DNA from: Flammula alnicola
Taxonomy: Eukaryota; Basidiomycota; Agaricomycetes; Agaricales; Strophariaceae
NCBI GenBank assembly: GCA_015499995.1
Contig: JADNRV010000684.1
Location: forward strand, 1 to 17,737
DNA: 17,737 nucleotides
Direction of reading: 5' to 3'
Position 1 is the first letter of the stretch; the number at the start of each line of letters is the position of its first letter. Shown here piece by piece: positions 17,573-17,737 of the stretch. The notes under the pieces were generated by a model that was not told the DNA's origin, did no database searches, and saw only the letters and a list, made by a program, of their open reading frames with translations. Position numbers and translations under genes: made by a program.

Positions 17573-17737
17573 TCAATACCTCGGGGCACCACCGTATGCA
17601 TCACCAGCTCCGTAGCCAACCTGGTGGTGAAGAGGAACACCATTATCATAGGCACGGTTGAAGCTGGGACCGCGGGTAAGATGCTCCTGCATGGGGGGAG
17701 GGGACTTGGGCCGCGAGCAAGGTCTGCATATCCACCA
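17573..17737 (-). CDS. C-terminal end of an unidentified protein (partial, runs off the window)
   Basis: Reading leftward from 17737, a Gly/Tyr/Pro-rich tail ends ...QEHLTRGPSFNRAYDNGVP, HHQVGYGAGDAYGGAPRY and TGA at 17575-17573. Upstream, the frame giving GGYADLARGPS looks natural but is one base out of register with PPMQEHL across a C-run at about 17692-17702. This may be another missing base, or the other frame may be correct. Low-complexity tails like this occur at the ends of several fungal membrane and wall enzymes. Nothing here identifies the protein, because most of it lies outside the window. Confidence 0.5.
   Translation of the reverse strand, partial: WWICRPCSRPKSPPPMQEHLTRGPSFNRAYDNGVPLHHQVGYGAGDAYGGAPRY

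Noticed and set aside
1..17737. Biosynthetic gene cluster, CRISPR array, tRNA or rRNA genes
   Set aside because: The genes belong to unrelated housekeeping pathways, no regularly spaced repeats were seen, and no RNA gene signature was recognised on reading both strands.

Overview
The window looks like nuclear DNA of a basidiomycete fungus, most likely an Agaricomycete. The evidence is dense genes with many 47-63 nt GT-AG introns, an F-box protein of the type expanded in mushrooms, a KRE6/SKN1-type GH16 wall enzyme, and an Ima1-type nuclear envelope protein. There is no bacterial operon structure, CRISPR array or recognisable RNA gene.

Layout, left to right: (1) mitochondrial N-acetylglutamate synthase, minus strand, 101-2064; (2) a 629 bp non-autonomous DNA transposon with inverted ends and a 7 bp target duplication, 2248-2876, just upstream of that gene; (3) an F-box protein, minus, 3247-5036; (4) an unrecognised long single-exon protein, minus, 5613-7262; (5) a 14-exon UBE2O-like giant E2 ubiquitin-conjugating enzyme, plus, 7358-10898, divergent from (4) across about 95 bp; (6) a 15-exon KRE6/SKN1-like beta-glucan synthesis protein, minus, 11169-13780; (7) a SNAPC1 (SNAP43)-like snRNA transcription factor subunit, minus, 14127-15201; (8) an Ima1/Samp1-like inner nuclear membrane protein, plus, 15343-17151, divergent from (7); (9) the C-terminal end of an unidentified minus-strand gene at the right edge. 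The genes belong to unrelated housekeeping pathways (arginine synthesis, ubiquitin transfer, cell wall, snRNA transcription, nuclear envelope), so this is an ordinary chromosomal segment rather than a gene cluster.

The most striking observation is that four conserved genes (NAGS, KRE6, SNAPC1, Ima1) can only be read through by restoring single missing bases. I count 12 sites, all of the same sign. They lie at 176-517 and 13325-16781, with none in the well-resolved genes between. After each site the protein resumes in frame with conserved sequence, and every total becomes divisible by three, so under-called bases in a long-read assembly are more likely than gene decay. I found no convincing new biological system. 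The orphan gene at 5613-7262, the transposon with its nested hairpin, and the 7, 9 and 14 nt micro-exons are the other points worth a second look. All exon borders were derived by hand from splice signals and family resemblance, without a database search.
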